A stretch of DNA of 64,000 nt from Planctomycetota bacterium (GTDB taxonomy: Bacteria; Planctomycetota; UBA1135; UBA2386): positions 124,001 to 188,000 of the forward strand of contig JADJPQ010000002.1 in assembly GCA_016713175.1 (NCBI GenBank), read 5' to 3'. The notes under the pieces were generated by a model, which worked only from the letters and a program-made list of their open reading frames with translations, was not told where the DNA came from and made no database searches. Below are positions 8,230 to 17,582 of this stretch, in pieces. Each line of letters begins with the position of its first letter. The first letter of the stretch is position 1. The translations under genes and the position numbers were made by a program.

Positions 8230-9858
8230 ATGCGTATCGTCTTCGGTCCCTTGCTGCTGGTCGCGATGGCAGCGCTGGTCCCGGCGCAGCAGGACCAGCC
8301 GACCCCCGAGTTCGACCTCGTCCTCGCCGGCGGCACCATCATCGACGGCTCCGGCGGCGACCCGGTCCGCGCCGACCTCGGCGTCCGCGGCGGCCGCATT
8401 GCCAGCATCGCCGTCCTCGCCGGTCGGACCGCGACGCAAACGATCGACGTGACCGGCCGCATGATCGCCCCGGGCTTCATCGACCTGCACACCCACGTCG
8501 ACACCGACATCGTCCGGCTGCCGACCTGCGACAACTTCGTCCGGATGGGCGTCACGACGATCATCACCGGCAACTGCGGCAGTTCGGTGCCCGATCTCGC
8601 CGCGCACCTGCGCCGGCTCGAACAGGGCGGCATCGGCCTCAACTACGGCAGCCTCGTCGGCCACGGCACCATCCGTTCGCAGGTGTTCGGCTCCGAGAAC
8701 CGCGCGCCGACGGCCGACGAACTGGCGGCCATGGGCCAGAAGGTCGATGCGGCGATGCGCGCCGGCGCCTTCGGCATGTCGACCGGCCTGATCTATGTGC
8801 CCGGCACGTACGCGACCACCGAGGAACTGATCGCGCTGGCCAAGGTCGTCGCCACGCACGGCGGCCGCTACGTCAGCCACATGCGCAACGAGAACGACCA
8901 CATCGTCGACTCGATCGCCGAACTGCTGCGGATCGGGCGCGAAGCCGCGTTGCCCGTCCATGTGTCGCACATCAAGTGCACCGGCAAGCCCAACCACGGC
9001 CGCGCCGGGGAGGTTCTGGCCCTGCTGGTGCGGGCCCGCGCCGACGGTCAGACGGTCACCGCCGATCAGTACGCCTACGACGCCAGTTCCACCGGTCTCG
9101 ACGTGCTGTTTCCGACCGACGCACTGGCGATCGGCCGCGAAGCGTTCGGCAAGCGGCTGCGCGAAGATGCCGCGTTCCGCGAACGGATGCGCGACGCCCT
9201 GTTCGCGACCATGGACCGCGTCGGCTTCGGCGACTTCCGCTACTGCCGGATCGCCAGCGCCGCCGGCCATCCCGAACTGTCCGGCCTCACCATCCCGGAA
9301 GCCGCCAGGCGCTTGCACGGCAGCGACGACCGCAACGCCCAGGCGCAGACTGCGATCGACCTGTTCGCGGCGGCGGTCCCCAAACGCGTGTCGATGGTCT
9401 ACCACGCCATCGGCGAGGCCGACGTGGCGACGTTCCTGGCGGCCGATTGGATCGGCATCGCCTCCGACGCCGGCATCCGGATCGACGTCGGCGGCGACAA
9501 GCCGCACCCGCGCGGTGCCGGCAACAACCCGCGCGTGCTCGGTCGCTACGCTCGTGACCAGAAGATCCTGAGTCTCCCGCTCGCGGTCCGCAAGATGACA
9601 GCGATCCCGGCGGCCGCGTTCGACTTGCAGGATCGCGGCACGATCGCCGTCGGAGCCCATGCCGACCTCGTGGTGTTCGATCCAGCCACCGTGGCCGATC
9701 GCGCCACCTGGTCGGAACCGATGCTGTCGCCGGTGGGTATCGATCGCGTGCTGGTCGCCGGCGTGACGGTCGTCGAGAACGACACGGTCACCAAGGCGCG
9801 GCCGGGCCAGGTGCTGCGGCATCGCAGCCGGGCGGTCGCCTCGGAGGCCGGCAAGTGA
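8230..9858 (+). CDS. Exported N-acyl-D-amino-acid deacylase-type amidohydrolase
   Basis: Metal-dependent amidohydrolase of the D-aminoacylase family, 542 residues, normal length. A signal peptide (MRIVFGPLLLVAMAALVPAQ) is followed by the usual N-terminal strand block (LVLAGGTIIDGSGGDPVRAD). The metal motif is FIDLHTHVDTD near residue 85. Later ligands are in VSHIKCTGKPNHGRAGEVL and in a conserved ASDAGIRIDVGG segment. The C-terminus has the composite-domain sequence GTIAVGAHADLVVFDP. It probably removes acyl groups from N-acyl-D-amino acids or related cell-wall or diet products outside the cytoplasm. The substrate is not provable from sequence. Its stop overlaps the next gene's GTG. Confidence 0.88.
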   Translation: MRIVFGPLLLVAMAALVPAQQDQPTPEFDLVLAGGTIIDGSGGDPVRADLGVRGGRIASIAVLAGRTATQTIDVTGRMIAPGFIDLHTHVDTDIVRLPTCDNFVRMGVTTIITGNCGSSVPDLAAHLRRLEQGGIGLNYGSLVGHGTIRSQVFGSENRAPTADELAAMGQKVDAAMRAGAFGMSTGLIYVPGTYATTEELIALAKVVATHGGRYVSHMRNENDHIVDSIAELLRIGREAALPVHVSHIKCTGKPNHGRAGEVLALLVRARADGQTVTADQYAYDASSTGLDVLFPTDALAIGREAFGKRLREDAAFRERMRDALFATMDRVGFGDFRYCRIASAAGHPELSGLTIPEAARRLHGSDDRNAQAQTAIDLFAAAVPKRVSMVYHAIGEADVATFLAADWIGIASDAGIRIDVGGDKPHPRGAGNNPRVLGRYARDQKILSLPLAVRKMTAIPAAAFDLQDRGTIAVGAHADLVVFDPATVADRATWSEPMLSPVGIDRVLVAGVTVVENDTVTKARPGQVLRHRSRAVASEAGK

Positions 9859-10940
9859 CGCGGCGTCGACCGTGGTGCCTTGGCATCGCGCTGGCACTCG
9901 GCGCCGGTGCGCTGGCGCAGAACGGCGACAGCGCGACACCGTCGCCAGCCAGCCGGTTGCAGGCCTACACGGCGCTGGCCCCGGAGCAGCGCACTGCGGT
10001 CGTGCGCGCGATCCTGCGGCGGATGCAGCGCGAGCCCCACGAAGCCGTGCAGCGCATCGTCGGCAGGGAACGCGGACTGGCCAGCTACGGCAAGCCGTCG
10101 GCGGCGACGTGGTTCGACCCCAAGGTGTTTGCGCCCGTGGCGCCCGCGCGCACGCTGGTCCGCCAAGGGGACGGCCGCCATCGGCAGGCCACCGCCGGCA
10201 TGCAAGCGCCGCGTTTCCTGACCGACCTGCGGCGCACCGTCGACTTCGAATGGGCAACCGGCAAAGCCGTCCGGGTCGGCGCCGAACCCGATGACGACGC
10301 GATGTTCGCGAACCTGGCGCACGGCTACCTGCCGGCGACCGATCATGCAGTGGCGCAGATCCTGGAGACCCTCGACGACGAGCCGCGGCAACGACAACTG
10401 GCCCAGTGGTTCGAACATCTGTACGCCGATCGCAACGGCCTGGTGTTCGAAGGCGTCACGATGTTCGCAGCCTGGTCGTCGGGCAAGAAACTGGAGATGC
10501 CCGACGTCGATGTGATCGCGTTCGCGCGCACGATCCTGACGACCGAGTCGTTCGTCTCGCCGATCCCCGATGGCCGTCGCCGCGACCGCATCTACCGGCA
10601 GATCCAGGATGCGTTCGCCGAACACCGCGCGGCCCGGTCGCTGCGCCTGGCCCTGGCCGCCGCGTTCGTGCATGCCCAGCCGGACCTCGATCCGGCGTGG
10701 ACGGCGCTGCTGCCGCGCTGCCAATATCTATGGGCCCGGCATGGCTTCGACGCCGTCGCCCTGCAGAAGGCCCTGGCCGGCAGTGATCGCAGCAAAGTGC
10801 TCGACGAGACCGACCGGGTGTTGCGCGACGATCCGACGGCGCGCGCGCTGCAGGAGCAGGCCCGCACGCAGTTGCACGACGTGCGCACCTGGATCGACGA
10901 TCTGCTCGACACCGAGCTGGCGAAGGTCAGCGGCAGGTGA
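9855..10940 (+). CDS. Exported protein of unknown function, coupled to the amidohydrolase
   Basis: 361 residues from the GTG at 9855, which overlaps the previous TGA (GTGA). The N-terminus is a signal peptide (RPWCLGIALALGAGALAQ). I recognise no domain. The rest is mostly helical and charged, with Arg-rich segments and no cysteine cluster or obvious catalytic motif. It converges with the metallopeptidase gene, with stops 12 bases apart. Translational coupling suggests it works with, or on the same material as, the deacylase; this is inference only. Confidence 0.75.
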   Translation: MTRRRPWCLGIALALGAGALAQNGDSATPSPASRLQAYTALAPEQRTAVVRAILRRMQREPHEAVQRIVGRERGLASYGKPSAATWFDPKVFAPVAPARTLVRQGDGRHRQATAGMQAPRFLTDLRRTVDFEWATGKAVRVGAEPDDDAMFANLAHGYLPATDHAVAQILETLDDEPRQRQLAQWFEHLYADRNGLVFEGVTMFAAWSSGKKLEMPDVDVIAFARTILTTESFVSPIPDGRRRDRIYRQIQDAFAEHRAARSLRLALAAAFVHAQPDLDPAWTALLPRCQYLWARHGFDAVALQKALAGSDRSKVLDETDRVLRDDPTARALQEQARTQLHDVRTWIDDLLDTELAKVSGR

Positions 10941-10952
10941 ACGGCGGCGCCG

Positions 10953-12542
10953 TCACTTCCACTTCTTCATCGCATCGATCCAGGCGTTCTCCAGCGCCAC
11001 CAGGTCCATGCCCTTGAACGTCGCCTCGAACGCGTCCTTCTGGATCTCGGTCTCCCAGAACGACAGCCACTTCTTGTCGTCCTCGCCGATCTTCAGCTCT
11101 TCGCGCTTCTTCTGGGTCGCGGCGCGCAGATTGGCCAGGTAGCGGTCGGGGATCTCGCCCCAGTCCTTGTTGCCCTTCGGGTCCTTGCGCTGCTGCTCGA
11201 GGAAGAAGCAGAACGCCCAACCGAACGCGTAGTTCTGCAGCGAGCTGGCGCCGTAGAACTCGTACTGGGCCATCTTCAGCAGCACCCGCAGGTCCGGCCA
11301 CCTCTTGGCCGCCTGCTGCCGCTTGATCCAAGCCATCCGGAAGCGGTTGCGATCGATCTTGGCGATCGCGCCTTTGCTGCGGTCGGGCACCGCGCCGCCG
11401 AACACCTCACCGAAGCCCTCGTTGAACCACGACGCCGGCGCCAGCTGGCCGTTGGCGTAGTAGAAGTACTGGTGCATGGCCTCGTGGTAGAGCACGTCCA
11501 GCACCTGGATGTTCTCGAGGTTGGGGTTCGCCTTGATGATCTCCTTGCCGAGCGACATGACGTCGACCAGCACGAGTTCCTCGTCCATGTAGTTCCAGTA
11601 GCCGCCGGTGCCGGCCGGACCACCGTAGGCCTGGTAGTCCTTGTAGGTGGTGCAGAACCGCACCGCCGAGATCACCGAGTCCATGTCGACGCCGGGTGCG
11701 GGCGGGAAGCGCTCGAGATAGGCCGAACGCATCAGCTCGAGGTCGACCAGGATCTGGTCGATCAGCTTCTTGTTGGTCGAGTTGGTGACGAAGATGTAGT
11801 GCTCGGTGTCGTACGCCTGCCAGCCCTTCACCAGCTTCTTGCGCACCTGGTCGCGGAAGCCCTGATGCTCGAGGTCGGCGGAGCTCTCGCCGGCGGCGGT
11901 GTTGGTGCCGAGCGTGATCCGTTCCAGGCTCTTCGCCGCGTCGAGCACGATGTCCGCCCACTCCTTGTCCCAGCGGCCAAGCGCCACCAACCCGAAGAAC
12001 TCGCCGGCATCCTCCAGCATGTAGCTGCGGATCAGCGATGGCACCGCGTTCTTGCCGGTTTCGTCGGACGGCAGGTGCTGGACGACGTAGTCGAGCTTCT
12101 GCTTGCTCTTGACGGCCTTCTCGCCGGTCACCGGCTTCAGCTCGTTCTTGTAGCTGCGTTTCTTCAGGAACTCCTCGACCGTCGTCGCCGAGTTCAACTG
12201 TTCGGTCGCCTCGTCGCGCAGCGACTTCTCCGGTTCGTCGGGCTTGTCCCCCTCCGGCTGATCGGGCCCGGTCGTCGGCCCCGTGGCCTTCTTGATCCGG
12301 ACCAGCAGCAGCGTGTTCGGATTGCGGTCGAGCACGCCGGTCTTCTCGCCGAGCTCCTGCCACTTGGCGAGGATCTGCCGTTCGTTCGGCTCGGTCGGGA
12401 TCGCCTTCAGCGACTTGTGCACCGAGATCCGGTAGCCGAGATCGGGGTTCTCGTACTTGACCGTCGCCTGGGCGGTCAGCGCGGTGGACAGGGCAGCGAG
12501 CAACAACAACGCAGCGCCGCAGCGCATCAGCGGTTCCTTCAT
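10953..12542 (-). CDS. Exported HExxH (gluzincin-like) metallopeptidase
   Basis: 529 residues from the ATG at 12542-12540 (MKEPLM then a hydrophobic signal ending STALTAQ). The zinc motif HEAMH is at about residues 353-357, preceded by VLDVLY. About 20 residues later comes WFNEGFGEVFGG, which offers the downstream Glu ligand typical of gluzincins. This arrangement is common in planctomycete DUF1570-like and peptidase-MA-like secreted proteins. The N-terminal 200 residues contain a charged Pro/Asp/Glu linker and no recognised domain. An internal start at 12527 (MRCG) is possible. Confidence 0.75.
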   Translation of the reverse strand: MKEPLMRCGAALLLLAALSTALTAQATVKYENPDLGYRISVHKSLKAIPTEPNERQILAKWQELGEKTGVLDRNPNTLLLVRIKKATGPTTGPDQPEGDKPDEPEKSLRDEATEQLNSATTVEEFLKKRSYKNELKPVTGEKAVKSKQKLDYVVQHLPSDETGKNAVPSLIRSYMLEDAGEFFGLVALGRWDKEWADIVLDAAKSLERITLGTNTAAGESSADLEHQGFRDQVRKKLVKGWQAYDTEHYIFVTNSTNKKLIDQILVDLELMRSAYLERFPPAPGVDMDSVISAVRFCTTYKDYQAYGGPAGTGGYWNYMDEELVLVDVMSLGKEIIKANPNLENIQVLDVLYHEAMHQYFYYANGQLAPASWFNEGFGEVFGGAVPDRSKGAIAKIDRNRFRMAWIKRQQAAKRWPDLRVLLKMAQYEFYGASSLQNYAFGWAFCFFLEQQRKDPKGNKDWGEIPDRYLANLRAATQKKREELKIGEDDKKWLSFWETEIQKDAFEATFKGMDLVALENAWIDAMKKWK

Positions 12543-12642
12543 GGCACGGTTCGACGTCGTTCCAGCACGATCGCCGACGGCAACGATACCGCGGCACGAC
12601 GGTTCCTGCTGCGCGTCGAACGACCGATTTCGCCCGAAGCCT

Positions 12643-13728
12643 TCAGCCGCGGGCGGCGCCGCCGCGAACGACACCACCCTCGCGCGCCAGTTCGGCCAGC
12701 AGTTCCTGCTGCCGCGGCGTCAGCGTCTCCGGCAGGCCGTGGCGGACGACCAGCAGCAGATCGCCCCGCCCGCCGTCGTCCTTGACCAGGCCCTGACCGC
12801 GCAGCCGCAACCGGCTGCCGGCGCGTGCACCGGCCGGGATCCTGGCGGTGGCGACGCCGCCGGGAACCTGCACCTCGACCTTCGCCCCTGCCAGCGCTTC
12901 CCACGGCGCGATCACGACATCGGCCTCGACATCCTCGCCGCGGAGCCGGTAGACGTCGTCGGCGACCAGTTCGATCTGCAGCAGCAGGTCGCCGGCGCCG
13001 GCATCGCCGGGCTCGCCGAGGCCGCGCAACCGCAACACCTGGCCGTTGCGGACATCCTTGGGAATCGTCAGGTCGACGGTCTTGTCGCGCCGTTGTTGTC
13101 CCAGGCCACCGCACGCCGGGCACACATGCCGCTCGAGCCGGCCTTCGCCATCGCACTGTTCGCACGGCACGCTGGCCTGCAGCGCCAGCGACTTCTTGCC
13201 GCCGAGCAGCGCTTCGCCGACCGTCAGTTCGAGGCTCGCCTCGACATCCGCGCCGCGCTGGCCGGCGCGGCGACCGCCGCCCGGCGCGCCGCCGAACGCG
13301 AACGGACCGCCGCCGCCGCCCTGCCCCTGCTTCTGGAACAGGTCGCCGAACATCTGCGCGAAGAAGTCCGAGAACCCGCCGCCGGCGCCGCCGCCGCGCG
13401 CACCGCCGCCGGCGCCACCGAACATCCGCATGAACTCCTCGGGCGAGACGTTGCGGAATGGCCCGCTTTCTCCGGGCGGCGGCGCGAAGTCCTGGCCGTG
13501 GCGCCAGTGTTCGCCGAGCTGGTCGTAGCGCTTGCGCTTCTCGGGGTCGGACAGCACTTCCCAGGCTTCGGCGATCGCTTTGAAGCGTTCCTCGGCGGCC
13601 TTGCGTTTGGCGGGCGGATGGCGGTCGGGGTGCCATTCCTTGGCGAGGCGGCGGTAGCTGCGCTTGATCTCGTCGGCGGTCGCGGTGCGGCCGACTTCGA
13701 GGGTCTGGTAGTAGTCCTGGAACTTCAT
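12643..13728 (-). CDS. DnaJ-like co-chaperone with a reduced zinc finger
   Basis: 361 residues starting at MKFQDYYQTLEV (ATG 13728-13726). The J domain occupies 1-70 with the HPD tripeptide at 33-35, which activates Hsp70 ATPase. A Gly/Phe-rich region (about 95-160) precedes the substrate-binding beta domains, and the C-terminal DnaJ domain is complete. Only two CxxC pairs are present (Cys189/192 and 203/206), where classic DnaJ has four pairs and CbpA has none. It is therefore an intermediate type, seen in some bacterial DnaJ paralogues. Together with Hsp70/GrpE encoded elsewhere it should aid protein folding in the cytoplasm. Confidence 0.88.
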   Translation of the reverse strand: MKFQDYYQTLEVGRTATADEIKRSYRRLAKEWHPDRHPPAKRKAAEERFKAIAEAWEVLSDPEKRKRYDQLGEHWRHGQDFAPPPGESGPFRNVSPEEFMRMFGGAGGGARGGGAGGGFSDFFAQMFGDLFQKQGQGGGGGPFAFGGAPGGGRRAGQRGADVEASLELTVGEALLGGKKSLALQASVPCEQCDGEGRLERHVCPACGGLGQQRRDKTVDLTIPKDVRNGQVLRLRGLGEPGDAGAGDLLLQIELVADDVYRLRGEDVEADVVIAPWEALAGAKVEVQVPGGVATARIPAGARAGSRLRLRGQGLVKDDGGRGDLLLVVRHGLPETLTPRQQELLAELAREGGVVRGGAARG

Positions 13729-14021
13729 GTCCGGTTCGTCTCTGACTCGCAACCGTCACTGGCACGGTGCCGTGCGTCGTTGCCGCCGTCGAGCAACGGG
13801 CGTTTCGTCACCCGTTTCGCCACCCGATCGCGGGCTTGCGGACGGTTGGGCCAACGGGTGCCGGACCGCAACCGCGACATGGTGAAGATGACGCGGCGCT
13901 CGTGCAAGCGAAGAGGACCGGAGCGAGCTGGGAACGAGTGCGGGTGCCGATGCTGCCGCCGACTGTCAGCAGGCGCCAGGCAAGGCGCTGCCACCGTTCA
14001 TCGGCAGGTGGGGATGCAGGC
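13729..14021. other. Spacer of 293 bases between the DnaJ-like and methyltransferase genes
   Basis: No tRNA, clear hairpin or promoter was found. A 51-codon minus-strand frame starting at an ATG near 13878 ends in a TGA that overlaps the DnaJ-like ATG. Its third-position GC is lower than that of neighbouring genes and it has no recognisable sequence, so it is not called as a gene. Confidence 0.3.
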
Positions 14022-14807
14022 TCAGGGCCGCCGATAGTAGCCCAAGAGGTTGTGCTCCGGGTACGGCAGCCCGAACACGCGGCACAAGGCGCGCCCGCGC
14101 AGCTCGAGTTCGTTCGCCCACGGAAACCGCGAGAACGTCCGGCAATCGTCGAGCCGCAGGAACGCCGCCTCGGTCATGCCGACGCCGGCGAACAACCGCT
14201 GCAGCCGGCCGCGCGTGTTCATCCGGAAGCAGGTCGGGAACGTGTCCTTCGGTGACGTCCCCCACAGGAACGATTTGACCCGATGGCGAACCGGCATCGG
14301 ACAGAACCGCGTCAGCAACGGCATCGGCGAGCCCGCAAACACCGTGTAGATCAGCGCCAAGCCGCCGGGCGCCAAGGCCCGCTGCACCGCCTGCACGCAA
14401 CGCTCCGGATCGGCGATGTGTTCGGCGACCATCCGCAACGTCACCAGGTCGAACGCGTGCTGGCCATCGTAGTCGTCGATCGTGGCGGCGACCCGGTCGT
14501 GCACGTACGGGTTCTCCAGTAGCGTCGGATCGGGGTCGACACCGACCAGGCGCGAACATCGGCCGGCCAGGATCTTCGCGAGCGCTTGGTTGTTGGGCAG
14601 CAGTTCCCGTCCGCAACCGACATCGAGCCAGCGCAACCCCGGCACCACCAGCGCTGCGACCGCCGCTTCGTACCAATCATCCGGCGTGTGGTAGTCGTAG
14701 CGGCGCCGGAGCCGTGGCCCCTGGCCGAGGCGGTCCGGCGGGCCATACTTGAGCGTGAACACCTGCTGCAGCGTTCGCGTGTCGGGCAGATGCACCACGG
14801 GCCTCAT
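14022..14807 (-). CDS. Class I SAM-dependent methyltransferase
   Basis: 261 residues from the ATG at 14807-14805. SAM-binding motif I is LRWLDVGCGRELLP, with the acidic loop LVGVDPDPTLL following and DLVTLRMVAEHIADPERCVQ as motif IV/post-motif region. The layout is a small-molecule type (Methyltransf_11-like) with a C-terminal extension (DDCRTFSRFPWANELELR). It may act on a lipid or glycan; the substrate is unknown. TACAAC (minus strand, 14822-14817) lies nine bases before the start codon. It is divergent from the asparaginase gene. Confidence 0.85.
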   Translation of the reverse strand: MRPVVHLPDTRTLQQVFTLKYGPPDRLGQGPRLRRRYDYHTPDDWYEAAVAALVVPGLRWLDVGCGRELLPNNQALAKILAGRCSRLVGVDPDPTLLENPYVHDRVAATIDDYDGQHAFDLVTLRMVAEHIADPERCVQAVQRALAPGGLALIYTVFAGSPMPLLTRFCPMPVRHRVKSFLWGTSPKDTFPTCFRMNTRGRLQRLFAGVGMTEAAFLRLDDCRTFSRFPWANELELRGRALCRVFGLPYPEHNLLGYYRRP

Positions 14808-14935
14808 CGGCGCCGAGTTGTAGCAATCGCGCCGCCATCCGGCCATGCGAACGGTGGTTTGGCGGCTCGCCCGGACCATGCTTGCCAGCGCCGCCGGGGC
14901 CCGGCCATGCTGCTGCGCCCTCCCGCGACCAGCCC

Positions 14936-15454
14936 GTGAACGACCGACCAAAGCGCATCGCCCTGATCTCGACCGGCGGCACGATCGAGAAGACCTACGA
15001 CGAACTGAAGGGCGTGCTCGACAACCGCGCTTCGGTGCTGGACGTCATGCTCGCCGGCCTGCAGTTGCAGGGCGTCGAGATCGTCCGCATCCCGCTGATG
15101 AACAAGGACAGCCTGGACATGACGGCGCAGGATCATGACCTGATCGCGCGCACCGCCGGGTCGATGGCCGAAGCCCACGACGGCATCGTCATCGTGCACG
15201 GTACCGACCGCCTGGCCAACTCCGGGGAGCGGCTCGTCGAACTGCTCGGCACGCCGCGCGTGCCGATCGTGCTGACCGGCGCGATGCGCCCTTACGTGAT
15301 GCGCAACACCGATTCGCTGCAGAACCTGACCGAAGCGATGCTGGCCGTGCAGCTGCTGCCGCCAGGGGTCTTCGTCGCCATGCACAACCGCGTGTTGCAG
15401 TTCCCCGGCGTCGTCAAGGACAAGGAACGCGGGACGTTCGTCCGCCGCGGCTGA
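14936..15454 (+). CDS. Half-length asparaginase-domain protein
   Basis: 172 residues from the GTG at 14936 (VNDRPKRIALISTGGTIEK). It has the TGGTI nucleophile motif and the second motif (GIVIVHGTDRLANSGERL), plus VLTGAMRPYVMRNTDSLQN. Classic bacterial asparaginases are about 330 residues; this contains only the N-terminal catalytic domain and ends with a normal stop. Such single-domain proteins occur in several bacteria, so it is probably intact rather than broken. Whether it hydrolyses asparagine is not established. A longer in-frame start at 14882 reads low-complexity sequence and is less likely. Confidence 0.8.
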   Translation: MNDRPKRIALISTGGTIEKTYDELKGVLDNRASVLDVMLAGLQLQGVEIVRIPLMNKDSLDMTAQDHDLIARTAGSMAEAHDGIVIVHGTDRLANSGERLVELLGTPRVPIVLTGAMRPYVMRNTDSLQNLTEAMLAVQLLPPGVFVAMHNRVLQFPGVVKDKERGTFVRRG

Positions 15455-15461
15455 GGCGAGC

Positions 15462-16529
15462 TCAGCCGATGCAGACCATGTACGCGTTCGACAGCGCGAA
15501 CCCGAGCGGCTGCGCAAAGTCGATCATCACCGTCTGCATCGCGAACGTCCCGCCGAACAGCGCCGCTCCCGGCGGCACCTGGAACGCTTCGGCGTAGTCG
15601 CCGTGCTGGTCGAGAACCCGGAAGCCGAGCGACGGGAAGTTGCCCAGTCGCAGCCAGAACGTGCAACCGGGCGCCACATCGATCGGCGATGGCGAAATTC
15701 CTTCCGAGAGCAGCGGCGCGATCAGGCCGCCGGGAATGCCGCCATTCCAGATCATGGCTCCGATCTGCCCACGCACGACCTGGCCCTGGACCGTGTTGAC
15801 GAACGGTGTGCCGGCGGAGGTCATGCACCCCAGACCGACCGACAGCGCGCTGCCAGGCGGCAGATAGGTGACCCGCAGCAGCGGCCGGTTCGCCACGGTA
15901 CCGTTCTCGCGACTGTCGATCCGGCGTGCACTGTTGACCAGGTTCTCGTCCGACTTGATCAGCCAACCGAAGTTCAGGTTCGGGTGATCGCGCCACGACT
16001 GCACATCGCCGATCAGCGACGTGGTCGTCGCGAACACGACGTTCCCGGTCGTCGGCGCCGGGAAGCGGCCGCTGATCGGGCCGAAATCGCCGCCGGCGGT
16101 GTTCCATGGCGTGGCCGGAAAAGCCCGGTGCAGCCAGGTCGCATCGCCGTTCTGCGCCGGACCGCCCCCGCCTTCGCCGCCGCCGGCGACGGTCGCCCCT
16201 TCGCCCCAGTCGGCAAGGACCGGGTGGATGTCCAGGTCCATCGGCGCCGTCGCCGACGTGCGGGTGATCGCCATCGTCAGTTCCGCGAACACGATGCGCG
16301 CCTTGTCCGGCACGACGCTGGCGATGTCGAACGCCACCAACGTGCGCCGGCGCAGGCCGGCGCTGTTCTGGCCGACGAACACGTACTGGCCGCCACCGTT
16401 GGCGAGCGCGCCATTCGGATCTTCATAGAGCGTGGCATCGCGCGACGGCGTCAACGTCACGGTGACGGTCTGGGCGGACAGCGGCACGAGCAGGAAAGAC
16501 ACGAGCCACGTACGAAGGGATTGGATCAT
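15462..16529 (-). CDS. Secreted DNRLRE-domain-like protein
   Basis: 355 residues from the ATG at 16529-16527, with signal peptide MIQSLRTWLVSFLLVPLSAQ. The N-terminal half resembles DNRLRE/disaggregatase-related beta-sandwich modules: a TLTPSRDATLYEDPNG start, a LVAFDIASV strand, WGEGATVAGGG, and a final RPLLRVTYLPPG strand. The C-terminal 110 residues form another beta-rich module common in planctomycete exported proteins, with no catalytic motif. It is probably a cell-surface or extracellular binding/structural protein. It converges with the half-length asparaginase. Confidence 0.72.
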   Translation of the reverse strand: MIQSLRTWLVSFLLVPLSAQTVTVTLTPSRDATLYEDPNGALANGGGQYVFVGQNSAGLRRRTLVAFDIASVVPDKARIVFAELTMAITRTSATAPMDLDIHPVLADWGEGATVAGGGEGGGGPAQNGDATWLHRAFPATPWNTAGGDFGPISGRFPAPTTGNVVFATTTSLIGDVQSWRDHPNLNFGWLIKSDENLVNSARRIDSRENGTVANRPLLRVTYLPPGSALSVGLGCMTSAGTPFVNTVQGQVVRGQIGAMIWNGGIPGGLIAPLLSEGISPSPIDVAPGCTFWLRLGNFPSLGFRVLDQHGDYAEAFQVPPGAALFGGTFAMQTVMIDFAQPLGFALSNAYMVCIG

Positions 16530-16666
16530 GCGTGCGGGACAGCTGGACGGGTGCAATGCGGGGGAGGTCAAGGATACCGCAAAGATCCCCGACCGGTCGG
16601 CTCGCCGAACTGCCGTTGCCATCGCTGCCGGCTTGCAACCTGCCGTCGCCCCGCGATGCTCCGGCG

Positions 16667-17545
16667 ATGCGCGCGCTGCTGTTGCCGTTGGTCCTGCTCG
16701 GGTGTACCGCCAGTCCGGAGGCGGTCGATCGCGATGCCGTCCACACCGGCGAACGGCTCGCGGCCCGACTGGTCCGGGAGCCGCACGATCCGGCGCGCCA
16801 CCTCGACACCTGCAAGGTGTTCCACCACGTGTTCGCGCCCGACGGCCGGTTGCTGACCAAGGGGATCGGCGGCGACTACGAACACCACCGCGGCCTGTTC
16901 CTCGGTTTCAACCAGGTCGCTTGCGGCGGCCGGCGGTGGGACTTCTGGCACTGCCGCCAGGGCGAGACCCAGCAGTGCGTCGACCTTGTCGACGGCGCCG
17001 ACCTGCACCTCGAGGGCACGGGCTGGCAGGTTGCGGTGATCGCGTGGCGCGATGGCAACGGCCAGGCGATCGTCCGGGAACGCCGCGCGCTGCGAGCGCG
17101 GGCGCTCGCACCCGATGTCACCGTGCTCGATCTGGTCACCGAACTGGTCGCCACGACCTCGCTGGTCCGGCTGACCGGCGATCCGCAGCACTCGGGCCAG
17201 CAGTTCCGGGCCTTGCAGCAGTTCGCCGAAGCCGGCGCCGAACCGGTCCGCTACCTGCGGCCCGCGAACGCACAAGGCGGCGACGACGACATCTGGCGCG
17301 GCTGCGCCTGGATCGCCGCGGTGCTGCCCCTGCCTGCCGGCCCGGTCACGGTGATCCGCGCCGAAATGGCCGGCAACCCGCTGCCAGTGCTGTGGTCGAC
17401 GCGGCCGTACGGTCGTTTCGGGGCGACGTTCACCCATGATCTGCAGCCGGGCACGCCGCTGCGGCTGCGCCATCGCTACGTGATCGCGCTGGGCGAACGG
17501 GACGCGGCCTGGTGCGACGCGGCGGTGCGCAGCCCGCAGCACTGA
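16667..17545 (+). CDS. PmoA-type (DUF6807) lipoprotein
   Basis: 292 residues starting at the ATG 16667, which gives a lipoprotein signal (MRALLLPLVLLGC). Family features include FHHVFAPDGRLLTKG, the histidine-rich YEHHRGLFLGFNQV, and the DPQHSGQQFRALQQ segment followed by a beta-rich C-terminus. DUF6807 proteins are abundant in planctomycetes and often lie in polysaccharide-utilisation contexts. The old PmoA (methane oxygenase) label does not imply methane oxidation. The biochemical role is unknown. Upstream reading from 16532 lacks a signal and is not used. Confidence 0.82.
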   Translation: MRALLLPLVLLGCTASPEAVDRDAVHTGERLAARLVREPHDPARHLDTCKVFHHVFAPDGRLLTKGIGGDYEHHRGLFLGFNQVACGGRRWDFWHCRQGETQQCVDLVDGADLHLEGTGWQVAVIAWRDGNGQAIVRERRALRARALAPDVTVLDLVTELVATTSLVRLTGDPQHSGQQFRALQQFAEAGAEPVRYLRPANAQGGDDDIWRGCAWIAAVLPLPAGPVTVIRAEMAGNPLPVLWSTRPYGRFGATFTHDLQPGTPLRLRHRYVIALGERDAAWCDAAVRSPQH

Positions 17546-17582
17546 AGTCGCCGCCCCCGGACGTTATCCTGTCCGCCCCCGC

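Noticed and set aside
8038..10257. Very long minus-strand frame continuous with phnD upstream of its ATG
   Set aside because: It runs antisense through the amidohydrolase, is Arg/Gly/Asp/His-rich without any family motif, and arises because stops are rare in GC-rich DNA. The phnD signal peptide and GGAG site fix the true start at 8037.
11472..12785. 437-codon plus-strand frame opposite the metallopeptidase
   Set aside because: Composition (Val/Asp/Leu/Gly/Arg with no fold signal) is typical of an antisense shadow; the minus-strand HExxH protein has a signal peptide and motif.
13725..13878. 51-codon minus-strand frame whose TGA overlaps the DnaJ-like ATG
   Set aside because: The overlap is suggestive, but third-position GC is lower than in real genes here, there is no ribosome binding site and no recognisable sequence.
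16667..17545. Methane monooxygenase subunit from the PmoA name
   Set aside because: The DUF6807 'PmoA' proteins of planctomycetes are unrelated to particulate methane monooxygenase; this one is a soluble lipoprotein without the membrane helices of that enzyme.
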